Positions 52,161 through 64,000 of a DNA stretch of 64,000 bases are shown in pieces (positions within the stretch are counted from its first letter, which is position 1; each line of letters starts with the position of its first letter). The notes under the pieces were generated by a model. It saw only the letters and a program-made list of their open reading frames with translations, was not told the DNA's origin and did not search any database. Source of the stretch: Aspidapion aeneum (Eukaryota; Arthropoda; Insecta; Coleoptera; Brentidae); assembly GCA_963576565.1 (NCBI GenBank), contig OY755045.1, positions 42,550,409 to 42,614,408 of the forward strand. Direction: 5' to 3'. The position numbers and the translations under genes were made by a program.

Positions 52161-53310
52161 ACCCTTTCTCTTTTTTCCTTAGATTTATGGGGAATTCAAG
52201 AATAGCTACACTGATAGTTATAACTCATCTTCTTGGGAATAAAAAAACTATCGTTTGTCTACAAGTTATTTTTATCTCAATTTATCTTTTATAAGATCGA
52301 TGATTCCCGGAAAAGGCGATTTTGTAATTTATTCAAGACAAGACTTTTAAAAGGAAAATAAGAAAAATCTATACTGGGTAACAAATAGCCACAAGGGTAC
52401 AATCTATTTTTAAGTTGTCCTTTTTCCGACGTGTATGAATGACAGTCCAGTGCCACATGTTGCGCTACTTTTATAAAAGTTTTATTTGCTTGTTTTACTT
52501 TCCTAACTCGCAATGCAATGGATAGGGAAAGTTGTTTTCATCGAAACAAATGATATTACGTCTAAAATACGTGTTTTGTTAAGCACACACTATTAGTTGG
52601 GTAGAAGTTGTGGTGATTTTGATATAAATTGGTACGATTCATAAAGTTATCAAAACATTTACAAAAATCATTTTTTTTTTCCGGCAACGTAAATATATGT
52701 ATGCGGCATCGCGATGCTTTAAAACGTGACTATTTTAGCCCGGACAGTTTTAATTTTTGACTTTTAGGCAGGCAATTAGTATCCCTTTCTAACAAAATAT
52801 CACACTTTGGAAGCGTAGTTAAGTTCCTTTAAATGAAAATTGTTAAATTTAGATTTTATCAAAATTTACATTTTTTCTGATGCGGTTAAGAGGTAAGGGT
52901 GATTTTGGGTTCTCTTGCAAACTAGGGTTCCTTTTGAGTCTGTCTATATGAATGTGTTATTGTAAAGTCAGTTTTTTTTAATAAAATCCAGGGATTTTGC
53001 TCATAACGAAAACATTTTTTTATTAAACCCTATTTTCAATTGTTTTGTTTTTAAGTTTTTATTATTATGTTTTAGAATTTAAAGTAAATTTAAAAAAATA
53101 TATTGCAGTTTCAAAAAAAAATAGTGCAGTTAAAAAAAATAGTAGGTTACTTCAATCTTAAGCCTTAGAGCGTTGCGACTATCTATAATGCGACGCCGAG
53201 CAAAGCACTAAGTTTTCCTAACTTTGTATGGATTCCTGAAACAGCAAGCCAAGTTATATCAAAATCACTCAAAAATTGAATATTTCAAAATTGACTGCCC
53301 GACTATATGG
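52161..53310. other. AT-rich stretch, no gene recognised
   Basis: Only short unremarkable ORFs. Confidence 0.5.
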
Positions 53311-53363
53311 GTGTAACGTCATAAGTGTTTAAAATAGTGAATATTGGTAATTGAATATGTCAC

Positions 53364-55579
53364 CAAGCGCGAATCTGGGGGTCGATTTTGACCACAACTT
53401 GTTAAATCTCTCATTTGAGATTTAACAGCGGTACAATCTCTAGTAGTCAGCTTGGCCATGGAAATTTTTTAACTAGAATTGTGGCTAAAATACAGACTTT
53501 TATTTACCATTTTATATGTTTTTACATACCGTTATGGATTTTCCTATATAATTTGGCCCCACAAGTTCCCTTTTATCACTATTTTCCGAATTTTTCCGTG
53601 ATTGTATTTCATTGTTTTTAGTTTAGTCACTTTTCTGATTTAACAAACAAAGGGTACGATTTATTATTTTTTAATTATAAATTTACCTATACTTTATTAT
53701 TATTAAATTAATAGCAAATTCACGCAATTCTTTCCTATTTTTTTTATTTGTTTGATTATAACTTTTTTCAAACTTTTCCAACTAGGTGGTTAGTATACAA
53801 TTCAACTTATTTTTTATTAAAAAAATACATAAAATGGCAAATCCGACATGGCGGATTTTCCCATTTATGAACCGATTTGCATCAAACTCGGAACTTTGAG
53901 ATCTTTCGCTGATTATTATTTTTGACTTAAATTTATAAAAATCAAAATGGCGAACTTTCCCATTTATGAACCAATATGCAACAAACTCGGATCTTTGGGG
54001 TGTTTAAGGTCGCTGATTATTATTTTTAACTTAAATTTATAAAAATCAAAATAGCGGATCTAAAATGGCGGACTTTCCCATTTATAAACCAATATCCATC
54101 AAATTCGAAACTTTGGAGTGTTCCAGGTCGCTGATTATGATTTCTAACTTAAACTTAAAAAAAATCAAAATAGCGGATCCAAAATGGCGAACTTTCCCAT
54201 TTATGAACCAATATGCATCAAACTCGAAACTTTGCGGTGTTTAAGGTCGCTGATTATTATTTTTAACTTAAATTTATAAAAATCAAAATAGCGGATCCAA
54301 AATAGCGGACGTTTACATTTATGAACCAATATCCATCAAATTCGAAACTTTGGAGTGTTCCAGGTCGCTGATTATGATTTCTAACTTAAACTTTAAAAAA
54401 ATCAAAATGGCGGATCCAAAATGGCGGACTTTCCCATTTATGAACCAATATGCAGCAAACTCAGAACTTAGAGTGTTTTTTTAAAGTTCAAATTAGGAAT
54501 CATAATCAGCGACCTGGAACACTCCAAAGTTTCGAATTTGATGGATATTGGTTCATAAATGGGAAAGTTCGCCATTTTGGATCCGCTATTTTGATTTTTA
54601 TAAATTTAAGTTAAAAATAATAATTAGCGACCTTAAATACCCCAAAGTTCCGAGTTTGATGCATATTGGTTCATAAATGGGAAAGTCCGCCATTTTCGAT
54701 CCGCCATTTTGATTTTTTTTAAGTTTAAATTAGGAATCATAATCAGCGACCTGGAACACTCCAAAGTTTCGAATTTGATGGATATTGGTTAATAAATGGA
54801 AAAGTCCGCCATTTTGGATCCGCTATTTTGATTTTTATAAATTTAAGTTAAAAATAATAATCAACGACCTTAAACACCCCAAAGTTCCGAGTTTGATGCA
54901 TATTGGTTCAAAAATGGGAAAATGCACCATTTCGGATTCGCCATTTTATGTATTTTTTTTAATAAAAGAAAATTGAATTGTATACTAACCATGAATACAC
55001 GATCAATGAATACATGTGTAAACATTAATACTAACCACCTAGTTGGAAAAGTTTGAAAAAATTTATAATCAAACAAATAAAAAAATAAATATATAATTAA
55101 TATTAATTTAATAATAATAAAGTATAGGTAAATTTATAATTAAAAAATAATAAATCCTACCCTGTGTTTGTCAAATCAGAAAAGTGACAGTTCTAAAGTA
55201 AAAACAATGAAATACAATCACGGAAAATCGCGAAAAATTCGGAAAATAGTGATAAAAGGAAACTTGTGGGGCCAAATTATATAGGAAAATACATAAAGGT
55301 ATGTAAAAACATAGAAAATGGTAAATAAAAGTCTGTATTTTAGCCACAATTCAAGTTTTAAAATTTCCATGGCCAAGCTGACTACTAGAGATTGTACTAG
55401 AGATTGTACCTATGTTAAATCTCCAATATGAGATTTAACAAGTTGTGGTCAAAATCGACCCCCTGGGCTAAAATCCGGAGGGGGGGGGGGGGGTAATGAT
55501 TGACGGAAATACTATTTATGTACTTTTTTTTTCTAGGGAGGGGTAATCATCACGTTACCCCCTTTCAAATCCGCGCTTG
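53364..55579. mobile_element. hAT-type MITE (CAAGCGCG ends, TSD TATGTCAC) split by a foldback
   Basis: Left end CAAGCGCGAATCTGG, right end ATCCGCGCTTG, TATGTCAC at 53356-53363 and 55580-55587. The ~130-bp MITE contains the 2.09-kb foldback at 53378-55462. Confidence 0.92.
53378..55462. mobile_element. 2.09-kb foldback element with arms of ~120-bp tandem units
   Basis: Ends GGGGTCGATTTTGACCACAA and its complement; CTG flanks both sides. Each ~450-bp outer arm (TTGGCCATGGAAATTTT; AATACAGACTTTTATTTACC) is inverted in the other. The middle 53840-54960 has about five forward then about four inverted units with ATGGCGGACTTTCCCATTTA and TTTAAGGTCGCTGATTATTA. Orientation flips near 54475. No ORF. 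The empty site GAATCTGGGCTAAAATC is preserved in the sister MITE at 58039. Confidence 0.92.
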
Positions 55580-55818
55580 TATGTCACAAAATTTTCCAAA
55601 CGCAGAAATGTCAATAGTGTTTAAAATATTGAGTATTGGTAATTGAATAGATAGTTTTTGGTCGTGCCAAATTTAGGCCCGATAACTTCACCGACAACGA
55701 CAACTTTAACAATATTTGACAGTTCGAAATAGCATTTTTGGTACCGGTTTTAGTCGACGCCGACGGTGCAGTTATCTGTCGTTTGGGGTGCAAGACTATT
55801 AAAATCGTAATATTCATT

Positions 55819-57693
55819 AGGGGAAGATGGGGGAGTTTTTGTCTAAAGGAAAACTTTATTTGCAGTTTTAATACTTTGTGGTTTTTCTTATTATAAACAC
55901 CTTTAGAATGGAAATGTTTCGTATTACTCCTTCGTTTTGACTAACGTGGGGTAACAGGAAACATTGTAATAAGAAATATAATCTGTTTTGTTGCACTTTG
56001 ATTTGAGTAATGTTACCCTAAAATTTTACTAAAGTGCCTTATGCAAAGCAGTAAAAATGGAAAGTTGCAGAAATATTAAATGGCATCTAACGCAAATAGT
56101 CCACAGTACATCGGTGTATTTTTTAATTGATGACTAACAGTCTGAATTCTCGTACATAGCTTTATTAGGCCAAGACGCCTATTCTAACAGAATGCGCAGG
56201 TGCAGAAATTTTGGAGCTTCGGACTAACTAAACCATATGCATTTGGGGAACAATGTTGCCATTTACTTTAAAAAACATACATTTTATAGACATGAGAAAA
56301 AACAAACAGCTATTAACTCTCAAATTATCTCAAAATTATAAATTACTGAGCATATTTTTTTATTTTTTAATAGGTAGCTGAATTTACCGAGTGCTGCCAA
56401 GACCAATCTTACTCGTCTCTTCATTTCAGTTGTTTTGGTTTTCTTTTTTTAGTTTATTAATTTGTCCCAGCCTAGGTATATATTCCTGTGCTTGTTCTAT
56501 TTTCTCTTGGTTTATTCTGATTGTGATATCTACATCTGTGTTTGTTATGATTTTAGTTTTAGTGTAGTTCATACTCAGACCTATATTTTTAGCTGCTGTA
56601 TCCCGTTATTCCAGCATTTTTATCAGTTCTTCTTTCTTATCTGTTATTAAGGCTTTATATTAGATGGTTCAAGTATTGTCCGTTTACTTTGATACCTATT
56701 TCTTCCCAATCTAATTTTTTGAAAATATCTTGTAGGGCCTGGTTAAATAGTTTAGGGGATATTGTGTCACCCTGTCAGACACCCCTTCTTATGCGGATTG
56801 GCATGATTCCTTCGTGGATTTTGATTGATGTTGTTGCTTCGCTATATTGACTATTAAATCTGTGTATTCGGCTATTAATTAAAGATGCTTTTACTGCCCA
56901 GTGCCCAATGCTATCGAAAGCTTTTTAAGTCTATAAACGCAATATAAAGTGAAATGTATTCGTTGGCGCGTTCTATTGAAGAATTAGTATCCAATTTTTT
57001 TTTGAATGTGTAAAAGTTAATGGCAATATTGTTCTACAAATCATATGCTTGGTTTAGTCAGTCCGATGCACGAAGCATGTCTACGCCTGCACACTCTGCT
57101 AGGAATCACTTTCAAGTATTTTTGCGGGGAAAAAGTTAGGCGTCTCGGCCAAATAATATATGTACGAAAATTTTGCCTGTTAGTAATCACTTAAAAAATA
57201 GACCGGTCTGCTGTGGACTATTTAAGTTAGATGCCATTTAATATTTTTGCAACTTACCATTTCTAAAGCTTAACATAGGTCACTTTTAGGCAACTTCACT
57301 AAGTACTCAAATCAATATACAATAAAAAATGATATATTTTTTATTGCCCCATTGCGATGTTTTTCATTATCCCACGATAATCAAAACGAAAGGGTAATAA
57401 GAAACATTTCCATTCTGAACTACTTGCTTATGACAGGGAAAATTTAAAACAATACATAGAAAGTCTTACATTTGACAGAAAACTTATGTATTAAAACTGA
57501 AAATAAAGTGTTTCCTTCAGACAAAAAAAAATATTATTTGAAATGGTTTGCTTGTAAAAAACAAAAGTGCTAAAACTTTATTAATATTGTAGTAGAAAAT
57601 TTGAAAGGTTTTTTCAGATATCTCAAATGACAAAAGACATACTGCAAGAGTAGCAAAAAATATTTCCCATTACTTATTACCCTATTATCCCCT
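55819..57693. mobile_element. 1.87-kb long-TIR element, AGGGGAAGATGGGG ends
   Basis: Left AGGGGAAGATGGGGGAGTTT and right ACCCTATTATCCCCT. Arms of ~350-400 bp are inverted, e.g. GAATGGAAATGTTTCGTATT versus AAACATTTCCATTC, and GCAGAAATATTAAATGGCAT versus complement. Contains an RTE-like LINE piece. Nested in 55650-58028. Confidence 0.8.
56445..56950 (-). pseudogene. RTE-like LINE fossil (RT middle)
   Basis: Minus strand with breaks: KAFDSIGHWAVKASLINSRI, YSEATTSIKIHEGIMPI, then LFNQALQDIFKKLDWEEIGI, KVNGQYLNHLI, MNYTKTKIITNTDVDITI and RINQEKIEQAQE. Same family style as the fossil at 41353-42200. Confidence 0.85.
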
Positions 57694-58038
57694 ATGTGAA
57701 AGAAATGGGTTCCGCCAGAGATTACTTAATGTTCTTCCATCTGTCCCTGGTGCCGCTCAACAAACAGTATATAGGGACCGTGTGCTCAACACTGTTGTGA
57801 CCTGTGCAGCCTGCGCCACCAAATGGCGCGGAATTTAATAGAAGCTCGCCAAAACACGCATTTTTTTTGATTTTTGAGGCACGTTCTACGTATGTCAAAA
57901 ATCAAATGTTTACCGTCCGTGAGTTTGCGACGGTTCACGGAAGCCGCTAACTACATGTGACGTTCAAATGTCAACAGTGTCAAGTTGCGTTAGTCGTCGG
58001 CCGTTTTTGGCATGACCAAAAACTATCTAATATGTCAC

Positions 58039-58158
58039 CAAGCGCGAATCTGGGCTAAAATCTAGGGGGGGGGGAGTAATGGTCGACGGAAACAGTAATT
58101 ATGTAAAATCTGGGGGGGGGGCTAATCACAACGTTACCCCCTCTCAAATCCGCGCTTG
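58039..58158. mobile_element. hAT-type MITE, CAAGCGCG ends, TSD TATGTCAC
   Basis: Ends CAAGCGCGAATCTGGGCTAA and AAATCCGCGCTTG; TATGTCAC at 58031-58038 and 58159-58166. Two poly-G runs inside. Intact sister of the split copy at 53364. Confidence 0.95.
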
Positions 58159-58255
58159 TATGTCACAAAATACAAACCTCAAAATCTGCCAAACGCAGAA
58201 ATGTCATGTTAGTCTTTTTTCTGAAGGCTATTCTGCCGCCCTTATGCTTAACAAG

Positions 58256-58412
58256 AAAGCCGCATGTAAAAATTTTACGTTTTGAGAAAAACGGGTTTCA
58301 TTTTCTTATAATTTTGAATTAAAAATGTTTTTTTTTACTTTTTTTGCAACATAAAACTATAAAACTTTAAACCCGTTTTTCTCAAAACGTAAAATTCCTA
58401 CATGCGGCTTTC
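58256..58412. mobile_element. Hairpin MITE with ~43-bp arms
   Basis: AAAGCCGCATGTAAAAATTT...GAGAAAAACGGGTTT (58256-58298) is inverted at 58368-58412 with a few mismatches and a ~70-bp AT-rich loop. Confidence 0.8.
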
Positions 58413-58810
58413 ATTTTAGGCTCTGTATTGGGATCGCCAAAAATGTTTTTTTTTTCATTTTCACTCCAACTAAGAAATGAATTAATTAATATAATAGTAT
58501 AATTAGAGAAAGTCAAACTTAAGACGTCAGGCCAAAAAACCTTTTTAAATTAAAAAACTCTGGAACATAACCAGAAATAGGGTCTGTAGTCTATTTTTAG
58601 CTTGTCCTTTGTTTTATTTTATACTGAATGGAAACTGTCCAGAGTTTGGGTTGCTTATTCAGCAAATAAGTTCGCACGTTTTGAGAGCCTCTCAGATATA
58701 GTCTAGAATCCACCCCCGCCCGGGTCAGTCCCCCCTCTCTTAACAGATTTGCTGTAGAGTTCAGAGTACAAACATGAGGCAGGTTAAATTACACAGAATT
58801 CTTATCTTCT

Positions 58811-59632
58811 AGCTCACACGTAGAGCTATGGTGATCGAGAGAAATTTAGAAAAAAAGCTCCGATTTCAATTTTTTTAATATATCTTTGCGTTTCCGATGA
58901 TTTTGAAACTTTTTTGTCGCGCCGCCTGTCTGTCTATATGTCTTTCTGTCTGTCTCTTTGTCTGCCTGTATGTCTCTCTGGCTGTAACGACCAATGCGTA
59001 TAACTCAAAAACTGCTAGCCCGATTTTTATGAAATTCGGTACCTATGTTGGATTTTGGCTCTAGATGGTCCCATTTAAAAATGAATAAAATCCAACGGGC
59101 ATAAGTAGAAAACAAACCGTGGGGGAAGATTAAAAAAATGAGAGTTCTGGTACAAATATTACTTGTGTGGTACTATATTAAAGGTACCTGTGCATGAAGA
59201 TAAAAAAACACAAAACTATAGTGAAACCAACAGAAACAACTACTCCGAGGGAAAATACCCCTACGGGCATTGAATTATACTGATGGCTTACGTACAAGGA
59301 TACCAATGATCCCCGTCTGGAACACGTCCTGACAATCAGGAACAAGTGATCCATGCCAATCCAAGACTGGACCGGTTTTGACCTTTTGGGCCATCCCCAG
59401 GTGAATGTAGGCGATAGCTCCGTGTAGAGCATAAGTTTGAGCATAAACTTACACGGAGCTATCGCCTACATTCAGGAGCTATCGCCTACATTCACCTGAG
59501 GATGGCCCAAAAGGTCCAAACCGGTCCGGTCGTGGATTGGCATGGATCACTTGTACATTATAGTTGTTTTGATCAGTAGTGGTAATCGTGTGAGCTTAGG
59601 TGCCCATAAATTGGCAGAGTATTTTTAAAGGT
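58811..59632. mobile_element. Degenerate, interrupted copy of the (CAGA)n/(GTCT)n family
   Basis: TAGCTCACACGTAGAGCTAT, then CTTTGCGTTTCCGATGATTT, decayed GTCT units (58925-58985), AACTCAAAAACTGCTAGCCC, and at 59591-59632 the family's other end GTGTGAGCTTAGGTGCCCAT. Opposite orientation to the 60.4-kb copy. The 59215-59560 repeat block lies within. Confidence 0.7.
59215..59560. repeat. Inverted-duplicate block shared with 40349-40690
   Basis: ATGATCCCCGTCTGGAACAC and GAATGTAGGCGATAGCTCCG occur in forward sense, then GGAGCTATCGCCTACATTCA and GGATGGCCCAAAAGGTCCAA return inverted, with ATCGCCTACATTCA duplicated. Sequence unit is that of the 40.4-kb block. Confidence 0.8.
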
Positions 59633-59692
59633 AACAAAGGCTTATAAACGAAAAGTGAAATTAAAAAAAGAAAAATAAGAAAAAAGTTTTCT

Positions 59693-59775
59693 GTCTTCGG
59701 CCAGGACTCGCACACGTAATCTCTTGCTCTGTACGCAAACGCTCTCTACATTAAGCCACTGCGGTGTCTCAATAC
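59693..59775 (-). repeat. tRNA-like / SINE-head sequence
   Basis: Minus strand: GCAGTGGCTTAATGTAGAGA (A-box-like), GTTTGCGTACAGAGCAAGAG, then GTGTGCGAGTCCTGGC (B-box-like, GTTCGANTCC type). Arms do not make a convincing full cloverleaf, so a tRNA-derived SINE or tRNA pseudogene is more likely than a working tRNA. Confidence 0.45.
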
Positions 59776-60194
59776 AACAACGAGAAACTCTCAGGGTATT
59801 AACTCGACGGAGCCATCCAACTGATCTCTATATTTCTTCCTTCCCACTGTCAAAGGTATGAAAACTCAAATTAGACATAACGTATCAACGTCTGAAAACA
59901 TGAGATCACCTTTTCGTGTGTTAAAATTTCTGATCGCAATAGGCGATTGCCAATATAATTCTCATATGGTAACTATCGAGGCAAATATCCTCGAAACGAT
60001 TCGATAGATTTTTGAAATTTTGACATGGTTGTAAAGACATTTAAGCACAAAAGTTCAAAACAAGGTATCACTTGACCCACTTTCCCTATTCAAAATACAG
60101 GGGTAAAGTTTACCCCTAGAAGGAGGTGCCTGCTACAAAAATTTCAAGATAAACAAAAAGTGTCTTCTAGCAAAGAATAACGTACGTCTATGTA

Positions 60195-60310
60195 CGTCAG
60201 TAGCGCACGCTAGATTTTGTTTTGAAGGGGGGCGCGAGACCCCAGGATGTCGTACTTTATCACAAAATATGTGGAAAATATCTAAAAAATCCGTAGGTAG
60301 TCACTTGAAG
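60195..60310 (-). mobile_element. Fragment of the CAGTGGCGTA hAT-MITE subfamily, inverted
   Basis: CAGTAGCGCACGCTAG, a G-run, then ATATGTGGAAAATATCTAAA, the complement of the interior found at 26793 and 29204. The far end is not clear. Confidence 0.55.
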
Positions 60311-60363
60311 TGTGATAATAGGCTAGCTAGGAAGGTGTCACATCCTTAATGGATCCATTCCAA

Positions 60364-61697
<1,334 letters not shown>

Positions 61698-61837
61698 AAA
61701 ATTCTCTCTCCCTCAAAAAAAAAATTAGACGTGGCTTTAACAAAAATGAAGGGCAAGTGCAAAATTTTTAGTTGAATGTGACACAGCTTACAGAAAGGTT
61801 GGCCACCTACCTACATACCTACACCCTGGATAGTACT

Positions 61838-62568
61838 GTCCGACCAGAATAAAATGAGGCGCAAAGAGATGGCTCTCCCTCTGTTTACAACACTTTTGTC
61901 TTACTGGGTGGTCCTTATTTTTAGAAAAATTTACCATGAACAAAATGTTAACATTACAAGAAAAAACGGTACTCGTCTGGTACGTGTAACCAAATTGACT
62001 CCAGCCCGTTCATAATTCACACCCTTTTAATGGGTTTCTATTGTTACCGCTGGCTCAACTCGAATTCAGCCCGTTAACAATTCACACCCTTTTATTGGGC
62101 ATCTATTGTTATCGCTGGGCTCAAACAGGATGACTACGCACGTTTCATACACATTCTAAAATTCAAAAAAAAAAACAGTGGCGTAGAATTTACTCTTTTT
62201 TAATTTTTTAATAAAACAGTATAGAGTTCTAATTTTGAAGATATAACGAATTGTTTAATCGTGGATTTTTGCAATTTTTAGAAAGTCAATTGGTATTCTT
62301 TTAGGTTTCTAGATTCGTACGCACCTACCTAATGAAATAGGTAGGTACCTATATAATATGTATAATAAGTATAAAAGTTTTTAAAAAATATTTATTTTTA
62401 AGAAAAATAAGGTATGGAGTTTTCCAGCAAAAAAAGGCTTAGGAGGAGTCAAATATAAAATTAATACCTAATAATGATGAATTAAAAAATTAAAGCACGC
62501 CACTGGACAGATAAAGATAGCGCTAATTAAACCCATCGCTTTTGCGCTTCATTTTATTCTGGCCGGAC
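61838..62568. mobile_element. TIR element, GTCCGACCAGAATAAAATGA ends
   Basis: GTCCGACCAGAATAAAATGA + GGCGCAAAG at the left; the complement TTGCGCTTCATTTTATTCTGG-CCGGAC at the right. Interior non-coding, with a two-copy tandem repeat at 61991-62123. Confidence 0.75.
61991..62123. repeat. Two-copy ~65-bp tandem repeat
   Basis: AGCCCGTTCATAATTCACAC...ACCGCTGGCTCA (61991-62057) repeats at 62061-62123 with few changes. Confidence 0.85.
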
Positions 62569-62569
62569 A

Positions 62570-64000
62570 AAACGGGGTGGGTCAGGTTTTTCAGAATTAA
62601 GTAAATTCCATATCAGTATATTGAGTACAAACAAGGCTAAAATTTTACTGTATTCACGGAAAATTTTGAAAAAAGTATCCTGTTATATTTTTTGTCAACA
62701 CTTTAAAAAGTTCGTTAAACTGAAGTTTATGTGTATGGAATTGTTAAAATAAAAAAAACCGTGTAAAAAATTTAATGAGTTTTTTCTACCCATAAGAATC
62801 TAAAGCATGAGATTTGACTAGACAGGCTCCTGCAACCGTGTAAAACTTTGAGACAAAAATAATTTTTGAAACAAGTTACGTGATATGACTCCGTTCGGAT
62901 AACTTTTCATGTTTATTTTTCGGTTATTACCAATGTGCCACCAAAAAGCTCTAATATATAGTTTTTTGTAAATATCCAAGAAACTACAGCTCTTACGAAG
63001 TTTTTGGTTATAACACAAATTATTGAGCAAAATGTATTCTACTATATTCCGAAAACCGCATATTGAATGTATATAAAGTTGGCAGAACAACTTCATTAAT
63101 ATTAATTATCCGTAAATTAGTTGTGAAAACAAAAAATTTTCCGTGTCCGTTTTTAAAAAAATATATGGTGTTTTGCTAACTTTTTATAAAGTTACCAGAA
63201 CAATAGAAATATATGATTTACAATGGATAATGGCAAATTATGAGCATATAATTTGATTCAATTTCCTAAGTTGTTCTGCTAACTTTATATACATGCATAT
63301 TGACATAATGCTCCGTTAAAAAAGTTGGATTTTAAAAAAATTTTATTTGCCAACATTTTATGAAAATCGGTTCAGCTGTTGAGGAGCTATCGTGTTACGG
63401 AAAAAAATAATATATACACACAAACAGACATCACGACGATATTGCTAAGATAGGTCAAAATACACCCAAATAACATATTTTCGGCGTTATCTCACAAAAA
63501 ATTTTTCGCCGAAACTAATACCTTCTCTAGTCATTGCTACGCGGGCTAGGAAGGTAAAAAATTGAATAACCTTTCGCCAGAACATTTTGTTTTATCTTTT
63601 AGATTTTTTATTAAAACTTTCTTAAAAAAAGGTTGAAAAAATTTGTGTTCACTAAAAATGTTTTCTTTTTTGATTAAAAAAAATCCGCATTAAGTTAACG
63701 CTAATATCTTTATTTACTGTGATTTAAATTTAAAGGTGTCTGGAAATAAGTAATAAAAAAATATTTTGGAATTGTTTGAAATGTTATCTATAGTCTGTGG
63801 ATTTACTGACAAATGTCATAAAAATATTTCACTTCCAGTTACCAGTTTAAAATGCACCACGTTTATTCACATATTTAGACACAAAAAACGTCGGGAGGCA
63901 CTTGATTATCGAGAAATATCTCCAGTACGAGTAGCAAGAATGGATGTAATATACGGTTGGAAAGCTTTTAAAAAATTCTAAAAATCATGTTGTTACATCT
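62570..64000. other. AT-rich stretch, no gene recognised
   Basis: ORFs at 63096-62818 (minus) and 63766-63978 (plus) show no recognisable domains. TATACATTCAATA / related motifs near 63060 and 63290 hint at another old inverted pair around GTTCTGC-AACTTTATA. Confidence 0.4.

Larger units (their letters stand above)
53315..55617. repeat. Segmental tandem duplication, copy 1
   Basis: Flank GTGTTTAAAATA-TGA-TATTGG...TTGAATATGTCAC, then a hAT MITE, then TATGTCACAAAATTTTCC and CCAAACGCAGAAATGTCA. The same flank-MITE-flank order returns in copy 2 (55607-58205), including the identical 8-bp target duplication. Confidence 0.85.
55650..58028. mobile_element. 2.38-kb TIR element, GATAGTTTTTGGTC ends, TSD AATA
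   Basis: Ends GATAGTTTTTGGTCGTGCC and GGCATGACCAAAAACTATC; AATA at 55646-55649 and 58029-58032. The empty site AATTGAATATGTCACC is seen in copy 1 (53350-53364). Carries a nested long-TIR element. Confidence 0.85.
55607..58205. repeat. Segmental tandem duplication, copy 2
   Basis: Same flank and MITE as copy 1, here interrupted left of the MITE by a 2.38-kb TIR element. Ends with CCAAACGCAGAAATGTCA at ~58188-58205. Confidence 0.85.

Overview
The window is eukaryotic and almost certainly from an insect with a large, repeat-rich genome. A big, transposon-filled beetle-type genome would fit, but the species cannot be fixed from the sequence. The DNA is AT-rich, genes are split by GT-AG introns, and most of the length is recognisable or suspected mobile DNA. 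There are no bacterial features such as operons or Shine-Dalgarno sites.

One real host gene can be supported. It lies on the minus strand, with 19 coding exons spread over 37,676 down to 10,836. The exons join in frame through canonical splice sites into about 948 residues of an SLC4-family Na+-coupled bicarbonate/anion transporter, closest to the insect Na+-driven anion exchanger (Ndae1/NDCBE type). The first exon(s) with the start codon and the last exon(s) for the final membrane helices and C-tail are not seen. They probably lie beyond 37.7 kb (or outside the window) and below 10.8 kb, respectively.

Introns and flanks are made of repeats. From left to right: a ~155-bp tandem array (0.28-1.06 kb); palindromic foldback-like structures sharing one core (1.2-2.0, 3.4-4.4 and 23.1-24.0 kb); terminal-inverted-repeat (TIR) elements with TA target duplications (5.9-6.9, 14.6-15.2, 32.1-32.7, 36.7-37.5 and 39.1-40.1 kb); a long, frame-intact but 3'-truncated RTE-like LINE (7.2-9.5 kb, minus strand); LINE fossils of R1/Jockey, CR1 and RTE types; a mariner fossil (42.6-43.5 kb); and at least six short hAT-type elements with perfect 8-bp target duplications. 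A family carrying an internal (CAGA)n microsatellite has four copies, two of them expanded to more than 600 bp (34.5-35.6 and 60.4-61.7 kb).

The 43-58 kb part is a nested transposon landscape. A foldback of tandem units (43.7-52.2 kb) is split by two other long-TIR elements. Next to it, a tandem segmental duplication (53.3-58.2 kb) carries a 2.1-kb foldback in one copy and a 2.4-kb TIR element in the other. Each copy serves as the empty site for the other's insertion, so the order of events can be read directly. No cellular system beyond the transporter gene is evident. The most novel material is the foldback/TIR architecture and the microsatellite-bearing family.
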